In this document: in pieces, positions 1 through 11,580 of the stretch
Layout of the letters: every line of letters begins with the position of its first letter
Numbering within the stretch: position 1 is the first letter of the stretch
Translations under genes and position numbers: made by a program
DNA from: Archivesica marissinica
Taxonomy: Eukaryota > Mollusca > Bivalvia > Venerida > Vesicomyidae
NCBI GenBank assembly: GCA_014843695.1
Contig: CM026393.1
Span: 4,938,324-5,002,323, forward strand
DNA: 64,000 nt
Direction: 5' to 3'
Notes under the pieces: model-generated
Seen by the model: only the letters and a program-made list of their open reading frames with translations
The model's database searches: none
Told to the model about the DNA's origin: nothing

Positions 1-1200
1 ATAGGAATAACTCCCTGAAGGTCTAATTATTCGGACAAAATGTGAATTATATCATTTCCACAAATAAATGGCTTCTTGTTGTTATTTTGTATAAAATGGC
101 AGATGTATAATTGGTATGCTAAATTAATGTTAAGCACTTTTTGAACATATAATTTCTGTAGGAAAATCGAGTGCTATACAAATCTGCTTTAATAATAATA
201 ATAATGCGGTGATTGGTTAACATAAGTACATGTGATTAAACAAGGTCAGGTGTCAGGTCAAAAGTATGCTGTCAACTAACATTGGTCCAAGGGAAATAAC
301 TGAAACTATTCTTGTGTACTACATATGCTACGTTGCAAGACTATGGTACCCATAGGTACTTCTACGTTATTGATTTCAATACGTTAACACGACCCAGCTA
401 ATAACATACATACTTGTAAAGTAAAAACTACCTTGGGTTATTCTGCGATATACCTACCTTGAACTATGCTGCGCACGCACTGTGTTTTGGCTATTCCATT
501 TATACAATGCGTGTAAAGTTTTATGAATGAAAGTCATGTGATATTTGTAAATAATACTGTGGGAATTCGCGGAAGTGAGCTATTTTTAGAATCAGATAAT
601 CTCTTGTCCGTCTTTTTTTCTGTTAAGTAACGTTTGACAAAATAAAAAAAATTATTGATCAGTTACAACTTTTGTTCATTTATGCACTAGATTGATATTT
701 TCCATAAAAAATAACGTCATCACCCCTTACGCGGGAGGAAATTTCGTAAGCCAAATGCACGGCGTTTGAAGAAAATACTTCTTGATTCTTGTCTAAATTT
801 ATTAGAATTAAGTCGTGTTAGAATCGAAATAATAAGTATCAACCGTGGTATATCTCAGAATAACCCTCGTTTGTCGTTCTTATGTGTAGAAATATATTTA
901 TTAATAATAATTGCAACATATGACACAAATATGACAAATTCCAAATATGACATTTTCCACATATGACAAATTCCAAATATGACAAATTCCAATTCATTTC
1001 ATGCATGCATATCTGAATCAATGTTGTAAATGTACCTGATATTTCAAGAAGATAATTTCCAAGACTGTGTTAAAATAAATCCAAATTTCCCTACATGAAT
1101 GAAAACAAATCCAATAAATATTAGCACCATCGTATAATTGTTTATCAACAAACTTATGTAAACACTTCAACACTAAATAATCCTGCAAAAAGTGTACATC
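1..1200. other. AT-rich intergenic DNA, no gene seen
   Basis: No open frame here has recognisable protein motifs or convincing splice sites. A short tandem phrase (caaatatgacaaattc-like, about 925-1000) explains the small ORF that crosses it. Bases 1078-1170 resemble 16740-16800 and so probably belong to an old dispersed repeat. Confidence 0.5.
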
Positions 1201-1204
1201 CAAA

Positions 1205-1374
1205 TGAAATGGATCTGCACTTTTTGCCAGTAATATTACTATATTTAGACAAAATTACTCATTTCGATAAATGAACTGTTCCAAATGTAATTTTCTTTTT
1301 ACTTTTTAATTTATTGGTCTAAAATTATCATGCACCAGTCCACCATGTCAGTTACTTAGTGTTGAATGGGTTAA
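1205..1374. repeat. Dispersed MITE-like repeat, copy 1 (ends GGGTTAA)
   Basis: This stretch starts near ggatctgcact and ends in gttgaatgggttaa. It matches 20145-20301 over its whole length with scattered substitutions. A TTAA directly after GGG is what a piggyBac-type target site would leave, but I could not find the opposite TTAA-CCC end. The element may be truncated. It has no coding capacity. Confidence 0.5.
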
Positions 1375-1812
1375 GGAGCATGCGTGACACAACAACTGAT
1401 GTCGAAACAGATGACATATGTGTTTGTTCTGATTGTTGATAGACAGCAATGCGTGCAAAGATATGCAAAGCGTGGCAAACCGTTTCAGAAAGGTCCAGAG
1501 CATACCTAGGTGTAATAATGGAAGCGGTTAATTTATTAGTTAACCTAAATTAGAGCGTGAGGGCTCAACCCAGCTGGGTCTAATATTTCCAAGCCTCTCT
1601 GGAACCATATCAAGGTCGTTAAACAATATGGCGGGAAACTTCGCTCTGCAAATTGCCTCATTTGTGCCAAGTTATTTAAAACTCCTCAAGCAGCTGAAGA
1701 GATATGGACTGGACATGAAATAGAGCCACTTGACCCCCACTCCCTGTAAGCGTGGCTGTGACCTTGGATGACCGTGGTTGGAATATGGGTTCTCTGTGAG
1801 ATGAAAGAGTGT

Positions 1813-2104
1813 GAGTTTTACGTTTATTTATCGTCGCTACCGGTTGCCCATATGAGCGACGCCTCCTGAAGAGATTAATTAGTCATTTTAGATTTTTGGA
1901 GGATAGTGCATGATACAGACAGAGACCCATTCCAGAGTCTCCTCTGGTTCTTTTACGTGCACGGTGTAAAGCACCGACACGAGACCTCGGTTTAACGTCC
2001 CATCTGAAAGACTGTTAATTTTATTAGGGTCAGACGGAGAATCGAACCTGCGATCCCTGGATTACCAGTCCAACATGTTACCACTGGACTACAGATCCGT
2101 CTGT
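1813..2104 (-). repeat. tRNA-derived SINE, family 1, near full-length
   Basis: Read on the minus strand, the element opens with a tRNA-like head (about 2104-2030). The head has an A box TAGTCCAGTGG, a 7-nt anticodon loop CTGGTAA (GGT, Thr-like) and a B box GGTTCGATTC. A conserved body and a tail gcgacgataaataaacgtaaaac follow. Two other near-complete copies lie at 39411-39698 and 55303-55590, all on the minus strand. Partial copies flank the transposon at 20.5-24.2 kb. The head identifies a pol III-derived SINE. I do not assign a published family name. Confidence 0.75.
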
Positions 2105-2345
2105 CTGTGAGATGAACATTTAATAGAAATCTAATGAAAATCCGTGTCAGAGTTTAAATGACATGTACCAGGTAAGAAATGGGCGGACGGACATGCATCA
2201 ATCCAATATAGTCCACAGATACTTCGCATCAGGAAGTCTAAATAAGGATTCGACAAAATTTAAATCTTATACACGAATAAAGTTCAAGGTCACGCAAGAA
2301 TGCTATCATATCTAACCGACTGCTACAGGTGTACATGTACAATAC

Positions 2346-2426
2346 CTTTTCATCGTCGCTAATGTCCAGTTTATCCAGTTTTTCAAGTTGTGCTTGTATG
2401 TGTGAATTTTCCGACTGCCTCCGCGA
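2346..2426 (-). CDS. Candidate internal exon, unrecognised protein
   Basis: On the minus strand a pyrimidine-rich acceptor TTATTCTTCAG precedes an 81-nt open segment that ends in GAAAAG|GTATTG, a usable donor. It encodes 27 residues in phase 0 at both ends. They are Arg/Ser/Gln-rich at first, then a short heptad-like stretch QLEKLDKLDISDDEK. Nothing identifies the protein. Like the candidate exons at 5474-5728 and 7232-7345 it is minus-strand and phase 0, so all three could belong to one transcript. It could also be chance. Confidence 0.35.
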
Positions 2427-2553
2427 CTGAAGAATAACGTGATAACGACTATAAAGTTTGTAAATGTAGCAAATCGAAAGAAGTTCAACATAAGAATGAT
2501 ACACTGTGTAATATATTGCGAATATACTTTTGACATGGTGGGGACATCACAAG

Positions 2554-2628
2554 ATGATGATGATGGTGATGATGATGTTGATGATGATGATGTTGATATT
2601 GATGATGATAATGATGATGATATATCAG
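2554..2628. repeat. GAT trinucleotide microsatellite
   Basis: An imperfect run of gat units with gtt, ggt and att interruptions covers about 75 bp. The Asp-rich ORF over it on the plus strand is a by-product of the repeat. Confidence 0.85.
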
Positions 2629-2639
2629 GAAATTCTCAA

Positions 2640-3770
2640 TGGCTATTATAATTTCAAACGTACACCGTATATATATAAATGTATATATGTATAAATATTA
2701 AACAAACAATGATGACATATAAGATATACACATTTGAAACCAAAATGTCCAGTAAGCTACACTGGTAAAGCACGCATACTATTCAAATGTTGTATTTAAA
2801 ACGACATTACATCGCATAAATCAAATAAAATGCATTTTTCAATATATAATATTTTTCATATACATTCGAACACTTAATATTGAATCAATAAACAGCGTTT
2901 TCGTGGTCTACAACCTTTCAGGAGTGAAAGTAGGATTCTATATAACGCTCCTGAATTGATGTTTGTTGTCATTGAAGTCAATACTAAACATGCGATACTT
3001 TCGTTTAGAGATAATTTAACTAAGATTAGTCTCCAAATAAATATGCATAGGCACACATGTGAGATATCACGGTAAATATGTACAATAACATGTGATATTC
3101 ACAATAAACGCTTTGCATTACGCATGAATATCGACCCTATTTACATTATTTTGTTATGTCAACAAACCGCGTATACGACGTTTGTTTATCTGTTCAAATA
3201 CTCAGTATTTGAGGCAAATATTTGGAAAAAAATTATCCCATATAACAGAAAATTACATTCTGCAACATTTGCATTTTCACCGATGTAGTGTCGCTTTAAT
3301 GGTCATACTATGTATTTTAACCCTATTTTGTTGAAATGTATTATAAAACGGATAAACACAAAACAATGATAAACAAATGAAAGTGTTGCTATGGAGAAAC
3401 AGAATACAATGTACACGCTGATGAAGGAGAAACAGAATAAGATGTACACACGGATGAAGTATGAAAAACGAAAACAAAATGTTCTGAATTTATAACAGGC
3501 TCGAAATAAATAAAATTGTCGGTGGATGTGGATTTTAATGAAACTTTATCGATATATAGAGAGTTGAACTAGGAGGAAGTGATTCCATTTTGTAAGAACT
3601 AGGTCAAGGCCTGTGGTCAGCGAATAGACCACTTTTGTCGATTTCTATAGTAAAATATTTACATCGATATTGCATTTCCTTCGATGGACATACATGTATA
3701 TACACTGTTTGTATCCATTTTCGTATGAATTTTCCTCGCTAATGGATGGAAACTATTAACACGGAATTAG
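2640..3770. other. AT-rich intergenic DNA, no gene seen
   Basis: Small ORFs here lack motifs or splice support. No inverted-repeat element boundaries were recognised. Confidence 0.5.
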
Positions 3771-3990
3771 GCTGTTCAATTAGCGTAGTGATTAGCTTGC
3801 TCGCTTCTCACCAATGTAACCTGGGTTTGATCCTCGGACCGGGAAGTATGTGAGATGTAACGGTGGTTGCCAGATCGAACATGTGGGTTTTCTCCGGGTA
3901 CCACATTTACGCTTTCATCCGCGCCAACGTGTGATTAATATAAGTTGTTAAAACTTGCTTCGCAATCGTTGTAAAATAAAGTTTAAAAAA
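3771..3990 (+). repeat. tRNA-derived SINE, family 4
   Basis: A tRNA-like head TAGCGTAGTGATTAGC...GGGTTTGATCC (about 3781-3832) supplies A- and B-box-like segments. A module with ggttgccagatcg and gggttttctccgggta follows, then a tail aaaacttgcttcgcaatcg ending in aataaag. The same body and tail occur at 56822-56985 (+) and, inverted, around 17482-17625. A tail fragment lies at 28137-28180. Confidence 0.65.
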
Positions 3991-4316
3991 ACAATACGCA
4001 ATTAATTCCTTAATTGGACTGAATGATCTGACTACAAGCGTCTCCCTATCACTTCCTCCTATACCTATACTATATACACACAAAATTCATCCAAATCCGT
4101 CAACTACTTTTTGAGCTATCCTGCATTCACGCATGCACGCACGTGCAGCCAAAACCAACAACGCCCGTTCCTAACTGCCAACGTTAATTATGTATTTTAT
4201 GTTTATATACAAATGTAATGAGGATGTATACATGTATTTTGTTTCTGCAATGAATGCCTTTCAATTTCTGCAAGAAGAATATACAAAGTATATTACAATC
4301 ATCCGGAGGTGCGTAC

Positions 4317-4353
4317 TCTCGTCTTTTGTCACATCCTGGTTGTTCTCCTGGCC
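4317..4353 (-). other. Weak candidate mini-exon
   Basis: On the minus strand TGTGTTACAG is followed by a short open stretch, GQENNQDVTKDE, before a possible GTACGC donor. The acceptor is good, the donor is poor and the length is not a multiple of three. I list it only because it lies between the candidate exons at 2346-2426 and 5474-5728 on the same strand. Confidence 0.15.
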
Positions 4354-4879
4354 CTGTAACACAACACAGATAAAAGAAAGCTCCTCAAACTGGCAATGTA
4401 CAACATAGAAGAAACTTTATTTAACGTCGGTTCACAGATATAAATAACATCAGGGATCATTCTAGAGGGCGATGTGGCGAAATAGTCGCCCTAGGGAATT
4501 TTTGTTTTAACGATTTTCAAACAAAATTTTGTCTATAAAGCACTCCTTCTATTCAAATGTTGTATTTAATGGTTGTACTGTGCATTTAAACCCTATTTTG
4601 CAGAAGTATATTAAAGAACACCATGGAACCAGGAAGCGATCACACACTTTCTCACTTCTCCCAAAAATTCTGACCTAGAATGAACCCTGTAACATTAGTG
4701 TTTAACATTTAGCACGCTGTTGGCAAAATGAGCAGATAACAAATGTGTTTATTATTTTTATTTCTATTTCTCAAACTGGGGAAAACACTCCAGTTTTGTA
4801 TATTACATGGAATGCAATATTTAAAAAAAAAAAGTTTTTTGATATTAATAATATAAAATGTCACTGTTTAATTAAATTA

Positions 4880-5085
4880 TTGTTATATTTCGGGTTATAC
4901 GCCTGCATCAGCACCATTTTGGGCTATATCGCCAGCGGGCAGTTTACCTAACAACACCTTTCCTGGGCAGGCTCCAGCGGTTAACCAGTACTTGGGTGCA
5001 CCAACTGTAGTAAGAAACTGCCAACTTTTTCATATAAATAAGACACGGCCTGAGCGGGGTTCGAACCCGTGACCATCAGTGGTTT
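4880..5085 (-). repeat. tRNA-derived SINE, family 3, partial
   Basis: It shares its sequence with 14440-14661 and 16105-16360. On the minus strand a B-box segment GGTTCGAACCCC lies near the start, then a body that includes ggttaaccactggagcc-type sequence and tggtgcaccaa. The tRNA-like head is cut off in this copy. Confidence 0.6.
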
Positions 5086-5473
5086 AATTAAATGCATTGC
5101 TTTGTATGTATGAACAGAAAAAAAAAATGGGGTGACCTGAAAAAAATAATAAAAAACAAATGTGTAATATTTTTCGTATTTTTCCTAGAAAGTACACTAC
5201 TGTAGGCCTTGACATTTCATTGGGACGATTTGAATGAAATGTCAAGCCCTACTTTCTGGGGAACATTTTTCCCGACCAAATATGCATGTTACATAAATAA
5301 TAATCGGATCTGGATCTACATTTTTTGATACATGTATTTAATAAATTTAAATTAAGCAGTTTTGAAATACAATTTTGGTTTAAACAGTATTTATTACAAG
5401 AAATAAATCACATATACAATTTTACTATCATATACAATATATATATATACAATGTATCCTCAGTGAAATTTAC

Positions 5474-5728
5474 CCATTTCAGTTTGGCCTGGGCTTCTAG
5501 TTCCTTGAATTCCTCCACTGTGAGATTGGTTGCCCGGGATATGCACGTGCCGCAGAACTTATGCTTGTTCTTCTTACTGTGTTTTGAACTGGTTGGTTCA
5601 AATCCGAGGAGTTGGAATATAAACTGTGCCATCTTTGGAGTCTGAGATGGCCATTTCAGCTGGGTATCACAACCGCCCCATTTTTGATGCCATGCATTTC
5701 TACACTGTACTCTACTTTCTGTCTCGCT
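5474..5728 (-). CDS. Candidate 85-codon exon, unrecognised protein
   Basis: On the minus strand an acceptor TAATTTCAG at about 5729-5736 opens a 255-nt reading frame. It stays open through a donor-like TGG|GTAAAT at 5474, phase 0 at both ends. The product is basic and contains Trp-rich and Cys segments (WHQKWGGC, KHKFCGTC) and a helical, charged C-terminal part VEEFKELEAQAKLK. I do not recognise the family. Length, splice context and composition argue for a real exon. Exon 7232-7345 ends in the same phase and lies upstream on the same strand, so the two could splice together. The function is unknown. Confidence 0.45.
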
Positions 5729-5798
5729 CTGAAATTACATGATAATTAAATCCATAAACAGTGTCTATGTTGGCTACAGGATAATTCAATCCATAAAT

Positions 5799-6010
5799 GT
5801 ATGTATGTATGTTCCTTTAATGTCAAACCCCTCGCGGAGACTTAGACATGTTTTCCTGGGCAGACTTAGCCGACCTAAGCGATTAACCAGTACTAAGCAA
5901 TGTGTGTGAGGTGCCTTGCTCATGACACTACATACGTGGCCTGACCGAGTATCGAACCCGGGACCGTTAGATTCCAAATCCGAGGCTCTACCACTGGACC
6001 ACGGACGCCA
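5799..6010 (-). repeat. tRNA-derived SINE, family 2
   Basis: Read on the minus strand it begins tggcgtccgtgg with A box TGGTCCAGTGG, a loop TTTGGAA (TGG, Pro-like) and B box GGTTCGATAC. It then runs through a body to a tail ending gacattaaaggaacatac. The copy at 30901-31110 is close, and a diverged copy lies at 29975-30174. Short body fragments are at 6191-6239 and 16877-16928. The small minus-strand ORF across it is not a gene. Confidence 0.7.
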
Positions 6011-6190
6011 CTAAATGAAGAGGTGTCTGATCTAAAGGTCAGACGGTGTTATTGATATAGTGGTATGGGATTGGTTAAAAAAGTGTAGGGAAGCCCTTAA
6101 GAGTTATTGATACATGAACTGATGAGCTGAGTAGGTATTGTCAGCAATAGTGAAAATGACTTCTAAATATTAAATTACAATATACTATCT

Positions 6191-6239
6191 ATCTATCTTC
6201 CGTTAATGTCGAACCCCTCGCGGGGACGTAGACATGTTG
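6191..6239. repeat. Fragment of SINE family 2
   Basis: The segment atgtcgaacccctcgcgggg with its surroundings matches the tail-proximal part of the element at 5799-6010. It directly abuts the LINE fragment that begins near 6250. Confidence 0.5.
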
Positions 6240-6258
6240 CGCGTCAAAAACCACAAAG

Positions 6259-6905
6259 AAGTTAAAAGTATGAGTAGTTAACTAGGTAATTTTCAATGGG
6301 AATAGCAACAAGATCATTATGAATTTTATACATAAGGGATAACCTATTGTCAATACGCCGTTGATCTAGTCTGCGTAGATTTAGGGAATGTAGCATGTCT
6401 GTAACACTAGAGGTACGATAGAAGTCAGCCTTTATCCAACGGGCTGCTCTTCGTTGGACACCTTCAATTTGGTCTATCAATGTTTGGGTATGGGGCGACC
6501 AGATCTCGGAGCCATATTCAAGCTGGGGTCTCACTAGTGTCTGGTAAGCCATGGTCTTGAGGCGTTCAGATTTGACCTGGAGGTTTCTACGTAGAAATCC
6601 TAATGTTTGGTTTGCTTTCTTTGTTGACCTATGTGGGTGTCCCACGACAGGTTATTTGAGATATCCACGCCAAGGTATTTGGCTGAGGTGACCTACTCAA
6701 GTAGGACTCCATGGAGTTTATAGTTGCTGGGAATAGGATGTTTCCTTCTGGTGACGTGGATAACTTGACATTTGGAGGGGTTAAATTCCATGTCCCACTC
6801 TTCTAATCTCTTAAGATCATTTTGGAGTGTGACCGATTCATTTGCAGAGGTCAGTGATAGATATACTGCAGTATCATCTGCAAAGATGCGGATATACGAG
6901 CTGCA
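6259..6905 (-). pseudogene. LINE reverse transcriptase fragment (3' part)
   Basis: Two minus-strand frames (about 6905-6693 and 6645-6262) encode the back half of a non-LTR reverse transcriptase. The first holds the active-site box FADDTAVY and EFNPSKCQVIHVTR. The second holds LRRNLQVKSERLKTMAY, LVRPQLEYGSEIWSP and VQRRAARWI, typical of the thumb and C-terminal region of Jockey/CR1-type elements. A frameshift near 6646-6692 separates them. Endonuclease, RT fingers and ORF1 are missing, so this is a 5'-truncated dead copy. It is a different subfamily from LINE-A and LINE-B at 40-52 kb. Confidence 0.85.
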
Positions 6906-7231
6906 TTTGGGGATTTTAGAATATTTGCATACTATATGGTGACAAATAAACACCATGTTATAAATGTAGTAGGGCGTGGGTGCCTTTAGTGGTAAATTTA
7001 AAAACACAATCGGTCAACCCAATTGAAATTTTCTTGTGGCTCAAAGGCCAGTCTGTTGAAAACTACTGTCTTTTGTGCCAACACAAACTATTTTTGGGGA
7101 ACATATAATTGCACTGTGTGTTATAATGGTGGCCTATGGAAATTCCAATAGTCATTATAGTGGTGTCTGACCATCTAAAAGTAAAATATGAATCGCGAAA
7201 ACATCTATAGTCAGTTTTGACCATTTTATAC

Positions 7232-7345
7232 CTTTTGTTCAACATTATTCGTGTTAGTCGTGCAGTCATTGGAATTATCATCGTCTGAGTCATCATCAAT
7301 GATCATCACATCATCGTCCAATAAAGCATTTGCGGAGCTGGACAT
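7232..7345 (-). CDS. Candidate first exon with SUMO-interaction-like acidic motif
   Basis: A minus-strand ATG at 7345-7343 opens 38 codons that end in CAAAAG|GTATAA, a possible donor. The peptide is Ser/Ala at the start, then DDDVMIIDDDSDDD. This hydrophobic core inside acidic residues is the usual form of a SUMO-interaction motif. An Asn/Thr-rich end follows. It overlaps the last base of the decayed Gypsy pol frame, so the transposon's 3' boundary lies close to this ATG. It could splice in phase to 5728-5474. I do not recognise the gene. A chance ORF cannot be excluded. Confidence 0.35.
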
Positions 7346-9882
7346 TATTTATAAATGTTTTTTTTATATATTTGGGCCGTCTTGTTTGGTACGGCTAAAT
7401 TGACAACGACAAGAAAGTAAACATTATTGTTGTCGTCTCCGATCACTGCGTCTACACGGGCACAGTGTATATCAGATTCAATGACCTTAGGTCGTACTTC
7501 TCTGTCATATCTGGTAATATATGGTTGTTTGTTGCTGATAACAGCTGGCTTAGTTTTTTCAAACATTTGCGGTGTATATTGTGGAGTCACTTTGGGCACA
7601 ACAAGGGGTTCATTTGTATTAGAACTCTCATTTTGTGTCATCTCAAAATTTGGTGTAGCTGGAATGCACTCATTCGTTTTAAGTAAATGCTTCCTGTTAC
7701 GTCTGTACCTATCGCTTTCTGTCTGTACAACGTACGACCTGTCCCTAGTTTTACCAGTCACTATAGCAAGATCTGACCATGTTTTATCAGAATTTTGCAT
7801 ACGAACTGAATTGCCAACTACTAAGGGAGGTAACTTCTTTGTACGTTTGTCATAATAGCCTTTCCCCCTTTTCTGATTTGATCTTAACTTGTCCCTAACA
7901 ATACCAGGTGATATGAATTTAGGAAGCAAGTTTTTCCTGGCTACTGGAATAGCTGTTCTAAGTTGTCTCCCCATTAATAACTCAGCTGGACTATACCCAA
8001 TATCCAATGGTGTAGCTCTATATTCAAGGATTGCTATTAACGGGTCCCCTTGTGCAGCCTTCGCCTTTGTAAGGATGTTTTTGCAAATTTTGACATACAT
8101 CTCAGCAAAACCATTCCCTGGTGAATGAGTTGGGCTTGAAGTAACATGCTCAAAATTGAAATCTTTGGCAAATTGGATGAACTCTGAATTTGAGTAACAG
8201 GGTCCATTGTCAGAAATTGCCCGCTCTGGACAACCCATCCGAGCAAATATTCCTTTCATACGTTTAATAACTGTACTGGCCGTTATGTTTGGAATTTCCT
8301 TAAGCTCGAAATAATGTTAGTAGTAATCTACCACTACAAGATAATTCTTGCTATCCCAAGTAAATAGATCTGTCGCTACTATCTGCCAAGGGTAATCAGG
8401 TATATCATGTGACATGAGAGGCTCTTTTGGGTTCGAAGCCCTATGCTTCAAGCAAATTGGACAGTTCAATACCAATTGAGTGATATCACTTGAAATTCTA
8501 GGCCAGAACATAAGGTCGCGTGCTCGTCTAATGCACTTTTCGACTCCCATATGTCCAGAATGTAGAACTTCTAGCATTTGTGAACGTAACACCTCAGGTA
8601 TAACTATCTTACTACCCTTTAGAATAACCTTATCGGCAACTGTCAATTCGTCCCTGTAATTCCAGAAATCTAACACTTCTGGCTGACATTCTTGTCTAGT
8701 AACAGGCCATCCTTGGAAAATGACTTGTTTCAGTATAGTCATTTGTTTGTCCTCGTCAGTTTTAGACACAATTTCCTGCATCTTAGAGTCGCTGATAGGT
8801 AGACTTGACATAACCATGTGTACATGTATGTCTGCAGATCCTGTAAGGTCAGGGTCAGTGTCAGGAAGTGATTTCCGTGACAGCGTATCAGGTATCAGTA
8901 TGTCCTTACCAGGACGGTACTTGACCTCTATGTCATAGCGCTGCATTTGCAATAACATGCGCTGTAATCGTGCAGGTGCACAATATAATGGTTTGCGAAA
9001 TATAGGAATGAGTGGGAGATGATCAGTCTCTACTAGCACTTTCCTACCATAAACCCATTGGTGGTACCTCTTCAGCCCGAACATAATACCGAGACATTCA
9101 AATTCAATCATGGCATAGTTCTTTTGGCTGTCAGTAAGAGATTTGGACGCATAAGCTATAGGATGTCCGTCTTGCAAAAGCGTAGCTCCAAGACCACTTC
9201 TACTACTGTCCGTTTGCAATACTAAGTCTTTCTTAGGATTGTAGTATGCTAGAACTTTGCCCGGTTCAGTCACAATCTGTTTGACCTGGTCAAATGCGCC
9301 TTGTTGTTCTTGTCCCCATGTGAATTCTACGTCCTTTGTTAATAGTTCCCTAAGAGGACTGTTGACCACAGATATGCTAGGTGCAAACTTTGCTAGATAA
9401 TTTACCATACCCAGTATTGTTTGCAGCTCAGACTTGCTGTTTGGAGCTGTCATTTCACGGACCGCAGACACCTTGGAGGGGTCAGGTTTCAAACCTTCTG
9501 AAGTCAATAAATGCCCAAAATATTGCACTTCAGTTACGCCAACTTCCATTTTGTCCTCATTTAACCTAATGCCCATGTCAAGTGAGTGCTGTAACACAGC
9601 TCTAAGGTTACGGTCATGTTCCTCCCTTGTACGTCCATGTACAAGAAGGTCATCAACTATGGCCACAAATCGACCAGTCAGGCTCTCATAACACTCGTCC
9701 ATACGTCGTACGTACTCGTCCCCACTGATACAGAGTCCAAATGGTAACCGTAAATACCTGTATCTACCTTGAAACGTGTTGAAGATCGTCAAGAAAGATG
9801 ACTCTTCGGACAGTTTGATTGACCAATAAGCTGACCTTGCGTCGAGCTTAGTAAAGTACTTTGCACCGGACAATTGGGGCAA
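7345..9882 (-). pseudogene. pol: Gypsy Pol: reverse transcriptase, RNase H, integrase
   Basis: The reading frame 9882-8317 holds RT motifs (RLPFGL near residue 46, active-site IVDD at 75-78), an RNase H start [14 protein letters not shown], and the integrase HHCC zinc finger HSGHMG...NCPICLKHR. An in-frame TAA at 8316-8314 follows DYY. The same frame then continues through the integrase core AISDNGPCYSNSEF and SPTHSPGNGFAE to a stop at 7345. One base change therefore splits an otherwise open Pol. The upstream junction with the protease frame near 9900 is frameshifted. It would have copied RNA to cDNA and integrated it, but is inactive as written. Confidence 0.92.
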
Positions 9883-10943
9883 GACTTCTCCCAGCGTACG
9901 TAATGGATACGTTGGTCTTTGAACTCAGTAGGGTCTAGACATACCCTTAATTTCCCTGCTGATTTTTCTACAAGAACCATGGAATTGACCCAATCCGTTG
10001 GCTCATTGACCTTTGTGATTACACCTATCTTTTCCATACGCTCTAATTCAGACTTACACCTGTTCCTGAGTGCTACCAGAACTTTGCGCGGGGGGTGTAC
10101 TACAGGCTTACTGTTAGGACTTAAATGTATAGTACACTCGCCAGAAAGTGAACCTATCCCTTTAAATACCTGTGGGAATTCCCTGAGAACTGACTGCTTA
10201 GTCATACATTCATTCATGGAATGTTGGGATTCTACTGAATATGTCAGTTTAATGAGACCAAAATCAACACATGATTGAAGGCCAAACAGGGGTTGTGATT
10301 TCGTGTTTACAACATGAAATTCCACATCAGCGGAATGTTCCGTAGCATCATGACAACAATGCAAAGAAATCGTACCCAGACAGTGAATGAACAATGAACT
10401 TCCATTGTAAGCTGACAATTTTGCTTTAGAACGTCTGAGTGCAGACTTGACACCAAGAGTTTGAAATGTTAAGTAAATATTTATCTGTGCCCCTGTGTCG
10501 ACTTTAAATTTTATTTGCATACTTTTTGGACCTACCGCAATGCTTGCAAAAACCTGGCCATCTGCCATTTTAGTGCACACAGTATCCACATATACGTCAG
10601 AATCTGAATTTTCACTTTCATTGTGCATGTACATATCAATATTACTAATGCTTGATTTTGACTTGCATACACTGGAGAAATGGTTCCATTTCTTGCAACC
10701 ATGGCATTGCTTTCCAGAAGCTGGACACTGTCCTTTTATATGATCCCTTCCACAGTTGCGACACATCTTCTTGGCGTGACCTCGTCGGCGTTCTCTCGTA
10801 TACGATGACCCGGATGCTGATGAACTCGTGGCAGCTCTCTTTGTATCGGCCATGGCATTTGTTTTCCGTCCTGTGCGTGTTGTACCATAATTATTATTAT
10901 GAATGTTTCTCTTTATCGAAGCTACATATGATTCCTTGTTCAT
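9789..10943 (-). pseudogene. Gypsy nucleocapsid, protease and RT N-terminus
   Basis: The 384-codon frame contains two Cys-rich knuckles (CRNCGRDHIKGQC and CHGCKKWNHFSSVC), an aspartic protease active site FKVDTGAQINIY, and the RT N-terminal region from EFPQVFKGIGSL to [10 protein letters not shown]. The last 30 or so residues are a shifted frame. The true RT continues in the 9882-8317 frame, so a small indel lies close to 9900. At the other end a frameshift near 10980 separates it from Gag. Confidence 0.85.
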
Positions 10944-10948
10944 TGTTT

Positions 10949-11473
10949 TCAGTTGTTCTTGTGCATATTCGTACGTCTGACATGAATTGCCTTTTCTAAA
11001 GTTAATTTCTCACCTTCAGTTATTAATTTTTCTCGCATTTTCTGTGACCTGATGCCGAATACAATTCTATCCCTAATTAAGTCGTTTCTATATTCATCCC
11101 CAAAAGAACAGTCATTTGCTAATATTTTTAGCTTTGTCACATACTGCTCGAAAGTGTTTTCTCCTTGAATTTCGTTGTTGAATTTATAACGGCAAAATAC
11201 TGGATTCGACTTTGGCTGTAGATGCTTGTGAAACGCATCAAACACTGCTTTCGGATTTGTCTGGTCATCCTCCGATAAGTTCATCGCATAGAATATTTCT
11301 TGGCCTTTTTCTCCTAGCCACAACAAAATCAGTGTCACCTTCATTTCATCCGATTTTTCATGTTAAGGGCCTTTAAAAATCAATTCCGTTTGTTGACGAA
11401 TTTTTTTTAATGTTTCCAGCAGATTTTGGCTTTCCCAGTCCATTCTAGGTGTTGGTACACCAGTTAAATCCAT
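10949..11473 (-). pseudogene. gag: Gypsy Gag, interrupted
   Basis: An ATG at 11473-11471 starts MDLTGVPTPRMDWES, and the frame runs to an in-frame TAA at 11365-11363. It then continues in the same frame through KVTLILLWLGEKGQEI and NTFEQYVTKLKILANDCSFG, which is the retrotransposon-Gag core, to about 10980. There a frameshift moves the remaining residues (TYEYAQEQLKT) into the next frame. I chose the upstream ATG because the same-frame sequence before the stop is typical of a Gag N-terminus. Confidence 0.75.
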
Positions 11474-11580
11474 ACTGATTTAGTCAATAAGTCTCAACAT
11501 ATAATCCAGTGAATGTGCAATATAATTCCTACAATTTGAATGTACAGATACAATTCACAAAGTCATAATTTCTGACACCA

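Noticed and set aside
2030..2104. tRNA-Thr gene
   Set aside because: The tRNA-like fold is imperfect and continues into a dispersed SINE body that recurs elsewhere, so it is a SINE head.
2439..2651. Asp-rich ORF
   Set aside because: It is produced by the GAT microsatellite.
5786..5977. 63-codon minus-strand ORF
   Set aside because: It lies wholly inside a SINE family 2 copy. A similar ORF at 30896-31093 lies in another copy.
7427..7855. 142-codon plus-strand ORF
   Set aside because: It is antisense to the Gypsy integrase frame and has no independent features.
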